Source of the DNA: Stenotrophomonas sp.
GTDB lineage: Bacteria > Pseudomonadota > Gammaproteobacteria > Xanthomonadales > Xanthomonadaceae
Reading direction: 5' to 3'
Length of the DNA stretch: 24,532 nucleotides
Assembly: GCA_003248565.1 (NCBI GenBank)
Contig: QFOV01000084.1
Span: forward strand, 1-24,532
Shown here: positions 8,073-18,100 of the stretch, one piece after another
How the letters are laid out: each line of letters opens with the position of its first letter
Position numbering within the stretch: position 1 is the first letter of the stretch
The notes under the pieces: model-generated
Seen by the model: only the letters and a program-made list of their open reading frames with translations
Told to the model about the DNA's origin: nothing
Databases searched by the model: none
Translations under genes and position numbers: made by a program

Positions 8073-8100
8073 AAAAAAGAACGGGCCCTTTCGGGCCCGT
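8073..8100 (-). terminator. Intrinsic terminator of gdhB
   Basis: On the minus strand the stem is ACGGGCCC-GAAA-GGGCCCGT, followed by TCTTTTTTG. It is an 8-bp GC-rich stem with a GNRA-type tetraloop and a U-run, beginning 27 bases after the gdhB stop codon. It sits between that gene and the large inverted repeat, so it should prevent read-through into nadK. Confidence 0.9.
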
Positions 8101-8126
8101 CCTCCAAAAACCAACAACCTGCCGAC

Positions 8127-11100
8127 TTAAGCGCCGTGCGCAGCCAGCTGGCCCAAACGCTGCACCGCCACCGACACCGTCGGGTAGTCCAGCGTCTTCT
8201 GCTCAGCCAGCTCAGCCAGCATCGCCAGGGTGAAGCGCAGGCCGCTGTCATCGCGGCCCAACCACGCAGCCACCTTGGCCTCCGCGGTCGCGCCCTTCAT
8301 CGACAGCACCTGGCCAGCCAATGCACGCTGATGCGCGGCCAGCTCGTCGCGCAGCACGCCACGGGCAACCGCATGCCAACGACCGTTGACCTCCAGCGCG
8401 TCGATCTGCTCGAACAGCCACGGCATCTGCAGGGCTTCGCCCAGACGGAAATGGACCTTGGACACGTCCACCGGCTTGAGCTTGCGCGGACGCGCCAGTT
8501 CGATGATGTCGAACGCCGGCTCCAGGAACTGCAGTTCGGACAGCTGCTGTGCCAGTGCCGCCGGCAATCCCTTCTCCTTCCATGCCACAACGCTGGCCTC
8601 ATAGGCCGGGCGCTGCGAATCCGGCAGTACGCCCGAGGCGACACGGATGTCGTTGAACGGGCCCTGGTAGCGGTCCACTGCGGCGGTGATGCCCGGCATG
8701 GCGCCCGGACGGGTCAGCAGCCAACGCACGAACGAACGCTGCAGCTTCCAGATCACTTCCAGTGCATCCACCTGCACTGCTTCCGGCAAGGTGCCGTCGA
8801 GCGCGTCGATCTGCGTCCACAGTGCACGTGCGTCCAGCGTTTCACGGCTGATGGTGTAGGCCTTGGCGACCTCGGCCACGGTGCGGCCGGTGTCTTCCTG
8901 CATGCGCATCAGGAAGGTGGCGCCCATGCGATTGATGGTCTGGTTGGTCACGGCCGTGGCGATGATCTCGCGCTTCAGGCGGTGACGCTCCATCGCGTCG
9001 GCGTACTTCTTCTGCAGCGGCTGCGGGAAGTAACGCAGCAGCTCCTTGGACAGGTACGGATCTTCCGGGATGTCAGACTCCAGCAGCTGCTGGAAGGCAA
9101 CGATCTTGGAGTACGACAGCAGCACCGCCAGTTCCGGACGGGTCAGGCCCTGCCCGCGCAGCTTGCGTGCCGACAGCTCGGCGTCGGACGGCAGGAACTC
9201 GATCTGGCGATCCAGCAGGCCCTGCTTCTCCAGCGTACGGATGAAGTGCTGCTTGGAACCCAGGCGCTTGCTGCTCATCCGCTCCATCAGGCTCAGTGCC
9301 TGGTTCTGGCGGTAGTTGTCCATCAGCACCAGCTCGCCCACCTCGTCGGTCATCGAGGCCAGCAGCTTGTTGCGCTGGTCCACGGTGAGCTTCTTGGCGC
9401 GCACGACGTCGTTGAGCAGGATCTTGATGTTGACTTCGTGGTCGGAGGTATCCACACCGGCCGAGTTGTCGATGAAGTCGGTGTTGAGCAGCACGCCAAC
9501 CTGCGCGGCCTCGATGCGGCCAAGCTGGGTCATGCCCAGGTTGCCGCCCTCGCCCACGATCTTGCAGCGCAGCTCGCCACCGTTGACGCGCAGGCCATTG
9601 TTGGCGCGATCGCCGACATCGGCGTTGGTTTCGGTCGCCGACTTGACGTAGGTGCCGATGCCGCCGTTCCACAGCAGGTCAACCGGCGCCTTCAGCGCGG
9701 CATTGATCAGGTCGGTCGGGTTCATCGCCTTGATGCTGGCGTCGATGCCCAGTGCTTCACGCACTTCCGGGGTGATCTCGATCGACTTGAGCGAACGCGG
9801 GTAAATGCCGCCGCCCTTGCTGATCAGCTTGCTGTCGTAGTCAGCCCAGCTCGAACGCGGCACCTTGAACATGCGCGCGCGTTCCTTGAACGAGCTGGCA
9901 GCCACCGGGTTCGGATCGAGGAAGATGTGGCGGTGGTCGAAGGCGCAGACCAGGCGGATGTGCTCGGACAGCAGCATGCCGTTGCCGAACACGTCGCCGG
10001 ACATGTCGCCGACGCCGACCACGGTGAAGTCCTGCTTCTGGCAGTCACGGCCCAGTGCACGGAAGTGGCGCTTGACCGACTCCCACGCGCCGCGTGCGGT
10101 GATGCCCATGCCCTTGTGGTCGTAACCAACCGAGCCACCGGAAGCGAACGCGTCGTCCAGCCAGAAACCGTGCGCGCGGGCGATGCCGTTGGCGGTGTCG
10201 GAGAACGTGGCGGTGCCCTTGTCGGCAGCGACGACCAGGTACGGATCGTCCATGTCATGACGTACCACGCCCTGCGGCGGCACGATCTTGTTGTTGACGA
10301 TGTTGTCGGTGATGTCCAGCAGGCCGTTGATGAAGCGCTTGTAGCAGGCCACGCCTTCGGCGAACCAGGCATCACGGTCCACCGCCGGGTCCGGCAGCTG
10401 CTTGGCGAAGAAACCACCCTTGGAACCGACCGGCACGATCACGGTGTTCTTCACCATCTGTGCCTTGACCAGGCCCAGCACCTCGGTGCGGAAGTCTTCG
10501 CGACGGTCCGACCAGCGCAGGCCACCACGGGCGACCGGGCCGAAGCGCAGGTGGGTACCTTCCACGCGCGGGCCGCACACGAAGATCTCGCGGTACGGGC
10601 GCGGCTTGGGCAGGTCCGGCACCTTGGCGGCGTCGAACTTGAAGCTGATGTAGTCAGCCGGGCCGCCATCGGCGCGCACGCCGTCCTTGCGGACCATGTA
10701 GTAGCTGGTGCGCAGGGTGGCTTCGATCACGCCGATGAAGCTGCGCAGGATGCGGTCTTCATCCAGGCTGGACACGCCGTCGAGCAGCTTGATCAGCACT
10801 TCATGGACCAGCGCCATGCGCGCGGCACGGTCGCTCTTGCGCGCCTTGACCACGCCATCGAGCAGCTTGAGGGTGGCGACATCGTCACCGGCCAGCTGCT
10901 TGAACTGGGCCAGCTGCGCGTCCAGCATCGCCTTGTCGGCCGACGGGGTCGGCTCGAAGCGGGCTTCGAACAGCTCTACGATAAGGCGCGCCAGCAGCGG
11001 GTAGCGGTTGAAGGTGCCTTCCACGTAGGCCTGCGAGAACGGCACGCCGATCTGCAGCAGGTACTTGCAGTAGCCACGCAGCATCGACACCTGGCGCCAA

Positions 11101-13019
11101 TCCAGACCGGCACCCAGCACCAGACGGTTGAAGCCGTCGTTCTCGGCATCGCCGTGCCAGACGCGGGCGAAGGCATCGCTGAAGGAGGCATTGGCGCTGG
11201 CCGGGTCGATTGCACCGATGGTGGATTCGACTTCGAAGTCCTGCACGTAGACCGGCGCTTCGTCGACCATCAGCTTGTACGGGCGCTCGGCGATCACACG
11301 CAGGCCCATGTTCTCCATCATCGGCAGCACGTCGGACAGCGGAATGTCTTCCAGCTGGCGGTACAGCTTCAGGCGCAGGCCATCGACCTCGTCACGACGG
11401 ATTGCCTGCAGGCTCAGGCGCAGATCGTCCGGGCCGGTCAATGCATCCAGCTGGGCGACGTCGGCCGCGGCGATTTCAGCGCTGGAGTCCTCGATGTAAC
11501 CAGCCGGCAGTGCCTTGCCGATACGCGAGGCAATGCGCAGGCCTTCGCCTTCGCCGTGGCTGGCGACCAGCGCTTCGCGCAGATCGTCCTGCCAGTTGCG
11601 CAGCACGTGGGCCAGGCGCTTCTCCATGCCTTCCACGTCCAGCTCCAGGCTCTGCCCGGCCTTGGGACGCACGATCAGGTGCACCTGCGCCAGCGGCGAG
11701 TCGCCCAGCACCACGCTGGAGTCGACGTATTCGCCCTGCAGGGCATCCTTGAGCATGCTTTCAACGCGCAGGCGCACGTCGGTGTTGAAGCGCTCGCGCG
11801 GCAGGAACACCAGCGCCGAGATGAAGCGGCTGAACTTGTCGCGGCGCAGGAACAGGCGGCTGCGCACGCGCTCCTGCAGGCCGAGCACGCCCATGGCGGT
11901 GCGGAACAGTTCGTCCTCGCTGGACTGGAACAGTTCTTCGCGCGGCAGCGACTCCAGGATGTGGCGCAGTGCCTTGCCGCTGTGGCTGGACAGGCTCAGG
12001 CCCGAGCGTGCCATCACGTTTTCATAGCGCTGGCGCACCAGCGGGATTTCCCAAGGGCGGCGGTTGTAGGCGCTGGAGGTGAACAGGCCGAGGAAGCGCT
12101 GCTCGCCGATGATCTTGCCCTTGGCGTCGAATTCCAGCACGCCGATGTAGTCCATGTAGAGTCCCTTGACCGGGCGCGCGACCATCGTGTCCTTGCCACG
12201 CATCAGGCCCAGGCCGGTGCCGTTCTGCGCGACCAGCACTTCTTCCTTGCCCTTCTTCTCCACCTTGTATTCGCGGTAGCCGAAGAAGGTGAAATGGTTG
12301 TCGGCGGCCCAGCGCAGGAATTCCTGTGCCTCGGCGCGCGAGGCCTTGCTCACCGGCAACGGACGCTTGCCCAGGTCGTCGGCCAGTGCCACCGCCTTGT
12401 CGGTCATCGGCTGCCAGTCAGTGACGATGGCGCGCACGTCTTCCAGCGCGCCGCTGACACGCTTGGCAACGGCATCCAGCGCATCGGCCGGCTGGCGATC
12501 GATCTCCAGCAGCATCACCGATTCCAGCTTGCCCTCGCCCACGCCGGTCAGCTTGCCAGCCTTGTCGCGGCCGATGCTGATCACCGGATGGCCCAGCACG
12601 TGCACGCCGATGCCCTGCTCGGCCAGCGCCAGCGTCACCGTGTCCACCAGGAACGGCATGTCGTCGTTGACGATCTGCAGCACGGTATGTGCCGATTCCC
12701 AACCGTCAGCCTTCAGCGTCGGGTTGAACACGCGCACGTTGGCCTTGCCCGGCTTGCGGGTACGGGCGAACTCCAGCATGCCCGCAGCCAGCACCGCCCA
12801 ATCATCGGCCGAGTGCAGTGTGAACTCATCGGCTTCCATGCGCTTGTAGAACGCCGTAGCAAAAGCCACTGCCTGCGCCTGTGCGGCCGCAGCGGGATAA
12901 CGCTTCCGCAAGGCTGCAAATACCGGTTCTAGCGAGAGGCCAGCTTCCGCGATGTTCTGCTTCACAGCTGGTTTGGATTTCGTCTTTGCGGACTTGGCAG
13001 CACTGTTTTGCGATTTCAT
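8127..13019 (-). CDS. gdhB: NAD-specific glutamate dehydrogenase, 180-kDa class
   Basis: Large NAD-dependent glutamate dehydrogenase (oxidative deamination of glutamate to 2-oxoglutarate), 1630 residues, matching the L_180 class known from Pseudomonas and Streptomyces. The long N-terminal regulatory region includes ACT-like segments (for example VNDDMPFLVDTV). The catalytic domain has the GDH signature RGGLRWSDRREDFRTEV starting at R831, the GSKGGFF lysine K867, and the nucleotide-fold segment GVGDMSGDVFGNG from 1002. The C-terminal third is helical. I chose ATG 13019 (MKSQNSAAKS); upstream TTG codons would add 19 residues not expected in the family, and the ribosome binding site is weak. It is monocistronic with its own terminator and divergent from the tetR-pump operon. 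The opposite strand is open for most of this length through codon bias only. Confidence 0.95.
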   Translation of the reverse strand: MKSQNSAAKSAKTKSKPAVKQNIAEAGLSLEPVFAALRKRYPAAAAQAQAVAFATAFYKRMEADEFTLHSADDWAVLAAGMLEFARTRKPGKANVRVFNPTLKADGWESAHTVLQIVNDDMPFLVDTVTLALAEQGIGVHVLGHPVISIGRDKAGKLTGVGEGKLESVMLLEIDRQPADALDAVAKRVSGALEDVRAIVTDWQPMTDKAVALADDLGKRPLPVSKASRAEAQEFLRWAADNHFTFFGYREYKVEKKGKEEVLVAQNGTGLGLMRGKDTMVARPVKGLYMDYIGVLEFDAKGKIIGEQRFLGLFTSSAYNRRPWEIPLVRQRYENVMARSGLSLSSHSGKALRHILESLPREELFQSSEDELFRTAMGVLGLQERVRSRLFLRRDKFSRFISALVFLPRERFNTDVRLRVESMLKDALQGEYVDSSVVLGDSPLAQVHLIVRPKAGQSLELDVEGMEKRLAHVLRNWQDDLREALVASHGEGEGLRIASRIGKALPAGYIEDSSAEIAAADVAQLDALTGPDDLRLSLQAIRRDEVDGLRLKLYRQLEDIPLSDVLPMMENMGLRVIAERPYKLMVDEAPVYVQDFEVESTIGAIDPASANASFSDAFARVWHGDAENDGFNRLVLGAGLDWRQVSMLRGYCKYLLQIGVPFSQAYVEGTFNRYPLLARLIVELFEARFEPTPSADKAMLDAQLAQFKQLAGDDVATLKLLDGVVKARKSDRAARMALVHEVLIKLLDGVSSLDEDRILRSFIGVIEATLRTSYYMVRKDGVRADGGPADYISFKFDAAKVPDLPKPRPYREIFVCGPRVEGTHLRFGPVARGGLRWSDRREDFRTEVLGLVKAQMVKNTVIVPVGSKGGFFAKQLPDPAVDRDAWFAEGVACYKRFINGLLDITDNIVNNKIVPPQGVVRHDMDDPYLVVAADKGTATFSDTANGIARAHGFWLDDAFASGGSVGYDHKGMGITARGAWESVKRHFRALGRDCQKQDFTVVGVGDMSGDVFGNGMLLSEHIRLVCAFDHRHIFLDPNPVAASSFKERARMFKVPRSSWADYDSKLISKGGGIYPRSLKSIEITPEVREALGIDASIKAMNPTDLINAALKAPVDLLWNGGIGTYVKSATETNADVGDRANNGLRVNGGELRCKIVGEGGNLGMTQLGRIEAAQVGVLLNTDFIDNSAGVDTSDHEVNIKILLNDVVRAKKLTVDQRNKLLASMTDEVGELVLMDNYRQNQALSLMERMSSKRLGSKQHFIRTLEKQGLLDRQIEFLPSDAELSARKLRGQGLTRPELAVLLSYSKIVAFQQLLESDIPEDPYLSKELLRYFPQPLQKKYADAMERHRLKREIIATAVTNQTINRMGATFLMRMQEDTGRTVAEVAKAYTISRETLDARALWTQIDALDGTLPEAVQVDALEVIWKLQRSFVRWLLTRPGAMPGITAAVDRYQGPFNDIRVASGVLPDSQRPAYEASVVAWKEKGLPAALAQQLSELQFLEPAFDIIELARPRKLKPVDVSKVHFRLGEALQMPWLFEQIDALEVNGRWHAVARGVLRDELAAHQRALAGQVLSMKGATAEAKVAAWLGRDDSGLRFTLAMLAELAEQKTLDYPTVSVAVQRLGQLAAHGA

Positions 13020-13265
13020 GGCAGAGCTTTGGGTGTTGCTCGTTTGGAGAAACCGCGATTGTATCGCTGGTAACAAAAAGAACCTTGCTGCAGGGCCGCA
13101 TTATCTGCATCGCAATTTTCTGGCGAGCGGTAGCAACAGCCATGGTTTTACTGCTACACGATCCGGAAACGATGTCCGCCACCTGAATCTCATTCGCTCA
13201 CCGGGTACAGTGAAAGACGAATTACGTTGCGGCGTTTCTGAACTGGACGGTATAGTCCACCGCTT
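13020..13265. other. Divergent intergenic region between gdhB and tetR
   Basis: A 246-bp non-coding region that must hold the promoters of both gdhB (minus) and the tetR-pump operon (plus). It is visibly richer in A/T than the flanking genes. Toward gdhB there is a TACAAT (-10-like) hexamer on the minus strand about 45 bases before the ATG, but without a good -35. Toward tetR there is the promoter/dyad listed separately. No small gene is supported. Confidence 0.5.
13227..13259 (+). promoter_or_regulatory. Promoter with overlapping dyad for the tetR-RND operon
   Basis: A -35-like TTGCGG at 13227-13232 and a -10-like TATAGT at 13251-13256 are separated by 18 bases. The -10 lies inside a perfect inverted repeat, TGGAC-N6-GTCCA at 13244-13259, which is a plausible TetR-type operator half-site pair. 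The predicted start of transcription is about 13263, only a few bases before the ATG at 13266, so the message would be leaderless or nearly so. The function is inferred from position; no binding data can be seen. Confidence 0.45.
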
Positions 13266-13928
13266 ATGCAAACCCCCTCTGCCACCTCCGCGCCAACCGA
13301 CGCGCGTGACCAGCGCGTGCTCGAAGCAGTGCGTGAGCTATTGTCCCAACAAGGCATACACCTGAGTATGGATTCGATAGCGGCGGCGGCAGGTTGTTCC
13401 AAGCAGACGCTCTACAGCCGCTACGGCTGCAAACGCGAGCTGCTGCGGCAGGCCATGCAGCTGCATGTGTCCACCGCGACGGCGGCGTTATCCGTATGTG
13501 AAGAAAAGCCGCTGCACGAGACCGTCCTCGACTTTGCCATCGGCTACCTCGAGCATCGCAACAAGCCCAATGTCCGTCGCACCGCGCAGCTGATCGGTGC
13601 CAGCGTGCATGAGTTCCGCGACGAAGCTCAGTTCATGTACCAGGGAAGCAACGAAGCCCTCCGCAACCATGTCGCTGAATGGATGCAAACCGAGATGCAG
13701 CGCGGTCGCCTCAAGCATGACGACCCGCAGTTCATGGCCGAGCTGTTGATCAGCATGATTGCAGGCCAGGATTTTGAACGACAGCGCTTTCACACCCCCT
13801 ACCGCGATGATCCACAAGAGCGTCGCCGCTGGGCCGAATTTGCCACCGACGGCTTCCTGCGTGCCTTTGCCTGCACGCACCACGCCGCCGCAGCTCCAAA
13901 TAAAAACAACACCCGGAGTTTCTCCTGA
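13266..13928 (+). CDS. TetR/AcrR-family transcriptional regulator
   Basis: A 220-residue TetR-type repressor. The N-terminal DNA-binding domain is clear: DQRVLEAVRELLSQQG (15-30), then the helix-turn-helix MDSIAAAAGCSKQTLYSRYGCKRELL (35-60). The C-terminal ligand-binding half is variable, as usual (VRRTAQLIGASVHEF; RWAEFATDGFLRAFA). No ribosome binding site precedes the ATG, which fits the very short leader predicted from the promoter. Its stop overlaps the ATG of the membrane-fusion gene (TGATG), so regulator and pump are made from one transcript, and self-repression through the upstream dyad is likely. The co-directional arrangement differs from divergent repressors such as smeT. Confidence 0.88.
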   Translation: MQTPSATSAPTDARDQRVLEAVRELLSQQGIHLSMDSIAAAAGCSKQTLYSRYGCKRELLRQAMQLHVSTATAALSVCEEKPLHETVLDFAIGYLEHRNKPNVRRTAQLIGASVHEFRDEAQFMYQGSNEALRNHVAEWMQTEMQRGRLKHDDPQFMAELLISMIAGQDFERQRFHTPYRDDPQERRRWAEFATDGFLRAFACTHHAAAAPNKNNTRSFS

Positions 13929-15109
13929 TGACCGCCCCACTCCGTCTCCTCGCTCTCACCTGTGCAGCGACATTGAGCCTTGCCGCCTGTAAGAAACCGC
14001 AGGAGCAAGCCGCACCGCCCCCGCAGGACGTTGGCGTAGTCGACGCCAAACCGCAGACCCTGCCGCTGCAGCGCGAACTGGTGGGGCGCCTGTCGCCGTT
14101 CCGTTCCGCCGACGTCCGCGCCCGCGTGGCCGGCGTGCTGCAGAAGCGCGTCTATGAAGAAGGCAGCGCGGTCAAGGAAGGCCAGGTGCTGTTCCTGATC
14201 GACCCGGCACCACTGCAGGCCGCACTGGCCTCCGCCGAGGGTGCACTGGCCTCGGCCCGCGCCACGTATGCCAACGCGCGCGCCACCGCCACCCGTGCCC
14301 GTTCGCTGGCGCCGCAGAGTTATGTGTCCAAGTCCGACCTGGACAGTGCCGAGGCCGCTGAGCGCTCCGCCGCCGCCGCCGTGCAGCAGGCCGAAGCCGC
14401 GGTCACCACCGCCCGCATCAACCTCGGCTATGCCCGCGTCACCGCACCGATCGCCGGCCAGGCCGGCAAGCAGCAGGTCACCGAAGGTGCGTTGGTCGGC
14501 CAGGGCGATGTGACCCTGCTGACCACCGTCGACCAGATCGACCCGCTGTACGTGAACTTCTCGATGACCGCCGACGAGCTGAGCCTGCTGCGCGCGGCCC
14601 AGGACAAGGGCGCAGTGGCACTGGCCGGGGACGGCAAGACCACCGTGCAGGTCAACCTGCCCGACGGCAGCGCCTACGCGCACGAAGGTTCCCTGGACTT
14701 CTCCTCGACCACGGTTGATCCGGCCACCGGCACCGTGTCGCTGCGTGCGCAGCTGCCCAACCCGGACCACATCCTGCTGCCTGGCTCGTTCGTCAGCTTC
14801 AAGGCCAACCTGGGCGAGCGCCACAACGCCTTCCTGGTGCCGCAGCAGGCAGTACAGCGCGATACCCAGGGCGGCTATGTGCTGATCGTCGGCAAGGACG
14901 GCAAGGTCGTGCGCAAGAACGTCACCCTGGACAACCAGCAGGGCGGCAACTGGCTGGTCTCCTCCGGCCTGGCCGCTGGTGACCAGGTCATTGTTTCGGG
15001 CATACAGAAGGTCAAGGAAGGCGCACCGGCCACGGCCAAGCCCTGGCAGCCCGATGCCGCCAAGCCCGCCGCTGGCGCGCCTGCGGCAGCCCCGGCGAAG
15101 AAGGAATAA
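13928..15109 (+). CDS. RND efflux periplasmic adaptor (membrane fusion lipoprotein)
   Basis: AcrA/MexA-type adaptor linking an inner-membrane RND transporter to an outer-membrane channel; 393 residues. The signal peptide ends in a lipobox LAAC with Cys21, so it is a lipidated periplasmic protein. Domains in order: the first barrel and lipoyl half (VGRLSPFRSADVRARVAG), an Ala-rich coiled-coil hairpin (about residues 95-165), the second lipoyl half (ITAPI-like YARVTAPIAGQAGK), beta-barrel (VDQIDPLYVNFSM) and membrane-proximal domain (LVPQQAVQRDTQG). The C-terminal tail is rich in Ala, Pro and Lys. A GGAG site lies at about 13915, inside the end of tetR. No outer-membrane factor gene follows, so a TolC-like partner must be encoded elsewhere. 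I cannot say which named Sme pump this is. Confidence 0.93.
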   Translation: MTAPLRLLALTCAATLSLAACKKPQEQAAPPPQDVGVVDAKPQTLPLQRELVGRLSPFRSADVRARVAGVLQKRVYEEGSAVKEGQVLFLIDPAPLQAALASAEGALASARATYANARATATRARSLAPQSYVSKSDLDSAEAAERSAAAAVQQAEAAVTTARINLGYARVTAPIAGQAGKQQVTEGALVGQGDVTLLTTVDQIDPLYVNFSMTADELSLLRAAQDKGAVALAGDGKTTVQVNLPDGSAYAHEGSLDFSSTTVDPATGTVSLRAQLPNPDHILLPGSFVSFKANLGERHNAFLVPQQAVQRDTQGGYVLIVGKDGKVVRKNVTLDNQQGGNWLVSSGLAAGDQVIVSGIQKVKEGAPATAKPWQPDAAKPAAGAPAAAPAKKE

Positions 15110-15121
15110 CGGGACTCCGTC

Positions 15122-18100
15122 ATGCCTAAATTTTTCATCGAGCATCCCGTCTTCGCCTGGGTGGTGGCGATCCTGATCTCGCTTGGCGGCGTGATCTCGA
15201 TCCTCAACCTGGGTATCGAGTCCTACCCGAGCGTGGCGCCACCGCAGGTGACGGTCACCGCCAACTATCCGGGCGCCAGCGCGTCCACCGCGGAAAAGTC
15301 GGTCACCCAGGTGATCGAGCAGCAGCTGACCGGCATCGACAACCTGATGTACTTCAGCTCGTCGTCGTCCTCCACCGGCCGCGTCACCATCACCCTGACC
15401 TTCGACAGCGGCACCGATGCCGACATCGCCCAGGTGCAGGTGCAGAACAAGGTGTCGCTGGCGACGCCTCGCCTGCCCTCGGAAGTGACCAAACAGGGCG
15501 TGGTGGTGGCCAAGGCGAACGCCGGCTTCCTGATGGCCATCGGCGTGCGTTCGGATGACGGCACCGTCGACCGCGATGCCTTGAACGACATCGTTGGCGC
15601 GCGCGTGCTGGAACAGGTTTCGCGTGTTCCCGGCGTCGGCAGCACCCAGCAGTTCGGTTCCGAGTACGCCATGCGCGTATGGCTGAACCCGGAAAAGCTG
15701 CAGGGTTACCACCTGTCGGCAACCGACGTGTACAACGCCATCGGCACCCAGAACCTGCAGTTCGCTGCCGGCTCGGTCGGCGGCGACCCGGCTCCCAACG
15801 GCCAGGCCTTCACCGCAACCGTGGCCGCCGAAGGCCGCTACAGCTCGCCGGAAGAGTTCGAGAACACCATCCTGCGGGCCAACAACGACGGCAGCGTGGT
15901 CAAGCTGAAGGATGTCGCCACGGTTTCCTTCGGTGCGTCCAACTACGGCTTCGACACCAAGTACAACGGCAAGCCGGTGGCGGTGTTCGCCATCCAGTTG
16001 CTGCCCGGTGCCAATGCGCTGGACGTGTCCGAGGCCGTGCGCTCGAAGATGGATGAGTTGGCCCCGAGCTTCCCGCCCGGCGTGAGCTGGTTTACCCCGT
16101 ACGACAGCACCACCTTCGTCACCATCTCGATCGAGGAAGTGGTCCATACCCTGGTCGAGGCCATCATCCTGGTGTTCCTGGTGATGCTGGTGTTCCTGCA
16201 GAACTTCCGCGCCACCATCATCCCCACCCTGGTCATCCCGGTGGCCCTGCTCGGCACCTTCATGGGCATGCTGGCAATCGGTTTCACCATCAACCAGCTG
16301 ACCCTGTTCGCGATGGTGCTGGCGATCGGCATCGTGGTCGATGACGCCATCGTCGTCATCGAAAACGTCGAACGCATCATGACCGAGGAAAAACTCGATC
16401 CGAAGCCGGCAACGCAGAAAGCCATGGGCCAGATCACCGGCGCGGTGGTGGCCATCACCGTGGTGCTGGCGGCGGTGTTCATCCCGTCCGCGCTGCAGCC
16501 GGGCGCCTCGGGTGAGATCTACAAGCAGTTCGCACTGACCATCGCCATGGCGATGGCGTTCTCCGCCCTGCTGGCACTGACCTTCACTCCGGCGCTGTGT
16601 GCGGCCTTCCTCAAGCCCACCCACAACGACAACCCGAACTGGGTCTACCGCACCTTCAACAAGTACTACGGCAAGCTGGAGAAGAGCTACGTCGGCACCG
16701 TCGGCGGCGTCATCAAGCACGCCCCGCGCTGGTTGATGGTGTTTGCCCTGCTGCTGGTACTGTGCGGCTTCCTGTTCACCCGCCTGCCGGGCAGCTTCCT
16801 GCCGGAAGAAGACCAGGGCTATGCACTGGCCATCGTGCAGCTGCCGCCGGGTGCCACCAAGACCCGTACCAGCGCCGTGTTCGATCAGCTGCTGGGCACC
16901 TTGCAGGACGAGGATGCCTTTGAAGGCCTGATGCAGATCACCGGCTTCAGCTTCATCGGTGCCGGCGAGAACGTGGGTATGGCCTTCGTCCGCCTCAAGG
17001 ACTGGAGCGAGCGCAAGGAAACCGCGCCCGAGTTCATCCAGAAAATGAACCAGAAGGCCTACGGCATCAAGGATGCGCAGATCTTCTTCGTCAACCTGCC
17101 AACCGTGCAGGGCCTGGGTCAGTTCGGCGGCTTCGACATGTGGCTGCAGGACCGCACCGGCGCAGGCCAGGACGCCTTGATGGATGCGCGCAATACCTTG
17201 TTGGGAGCCGCCAGCCAGGACAAGTCGCTGGTCGGCGTACGCCCCAACACGCTGGAGAATGCGCCGCAGCTGCAGTTGAAGGTTGACCGCGTGCAGGCCC
17301 AGGCCATGGGCGTGTCGGTCAATGATGTGTATACCGCCATCCAGATGATGCTGGCGCCGGTCTACGTCAACGACTTCTTCTACGGCGGCCGCATCAAGCG
17401 CGTCAACATGCAGGCCGACGCGGCCTACCGCACCGGCCCGGAATCGCTGAACAGCTATTTCGTCCCGAGCTCGCTGAGCAAGGATGCAACCGGCCAGCCG
17501 GCGATGATCCCGCTCAGCGCGGTGGTCAAGTCCGAGTGGATCTATGCACCGCCGGCACTGAACCGCTACAACGGCTATTCGGCAGTCAACATCGTCGGTG
17601 CGCCGGCGCCGGGCGGTAGTTCCGGCCAGGCCATGAGCACGATGGAGCGACTGGTGCATGACGACCTGCCGGTGGGCTTCGGCTTCGACTGGTCGGGCAT
17701 GTCCTATCAGGAAATCCTCGCCGGTAACGCCGCAACGCTGCTGATGGTGTTGTCGATCGTGGTGGTATTCCTGTGCCTTGCCGCGCTGTATGAAAGCTGG
17801 TCGATCCCGGTCTCGGTGCTGCTGGTGGTGCCGATCGGCATCCTCGGTGCGGTGGTGTTCTCGCTGCTGCGCGGCCTGCCGAACGATCTGTACTTCAAGA
17901 TCGGCATGGTGACGGTGATTGGCCTGGCGGCGAAAAACGCGATTCTTATCGTCGAGTTCGCGGTGGAGCAGCGTGCTGCCGGCAAGACCTTGCGCGAAGC
18001 CACCATCGAAGCGGCGCACCTGCGTTTCCGCCCGATCCTGATGACCTCGTTCGCCTTCATCCTCGGCGTACTGCCGATGGCCATCTCCACCGGTGCCGGC

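Noticed and set aside
8136..12932. A 1,598-codon open frame on plus, opposite gdhB
   Set aside because: It is codon-aligned with gdhB, so it stays open simply because gdhB avoids TTA, CTA and TCA codons, as GC-rich genomes do. The translation is rich in Gln, His, Val, Ala and Arg with no domain, and gdhB itself is certain.
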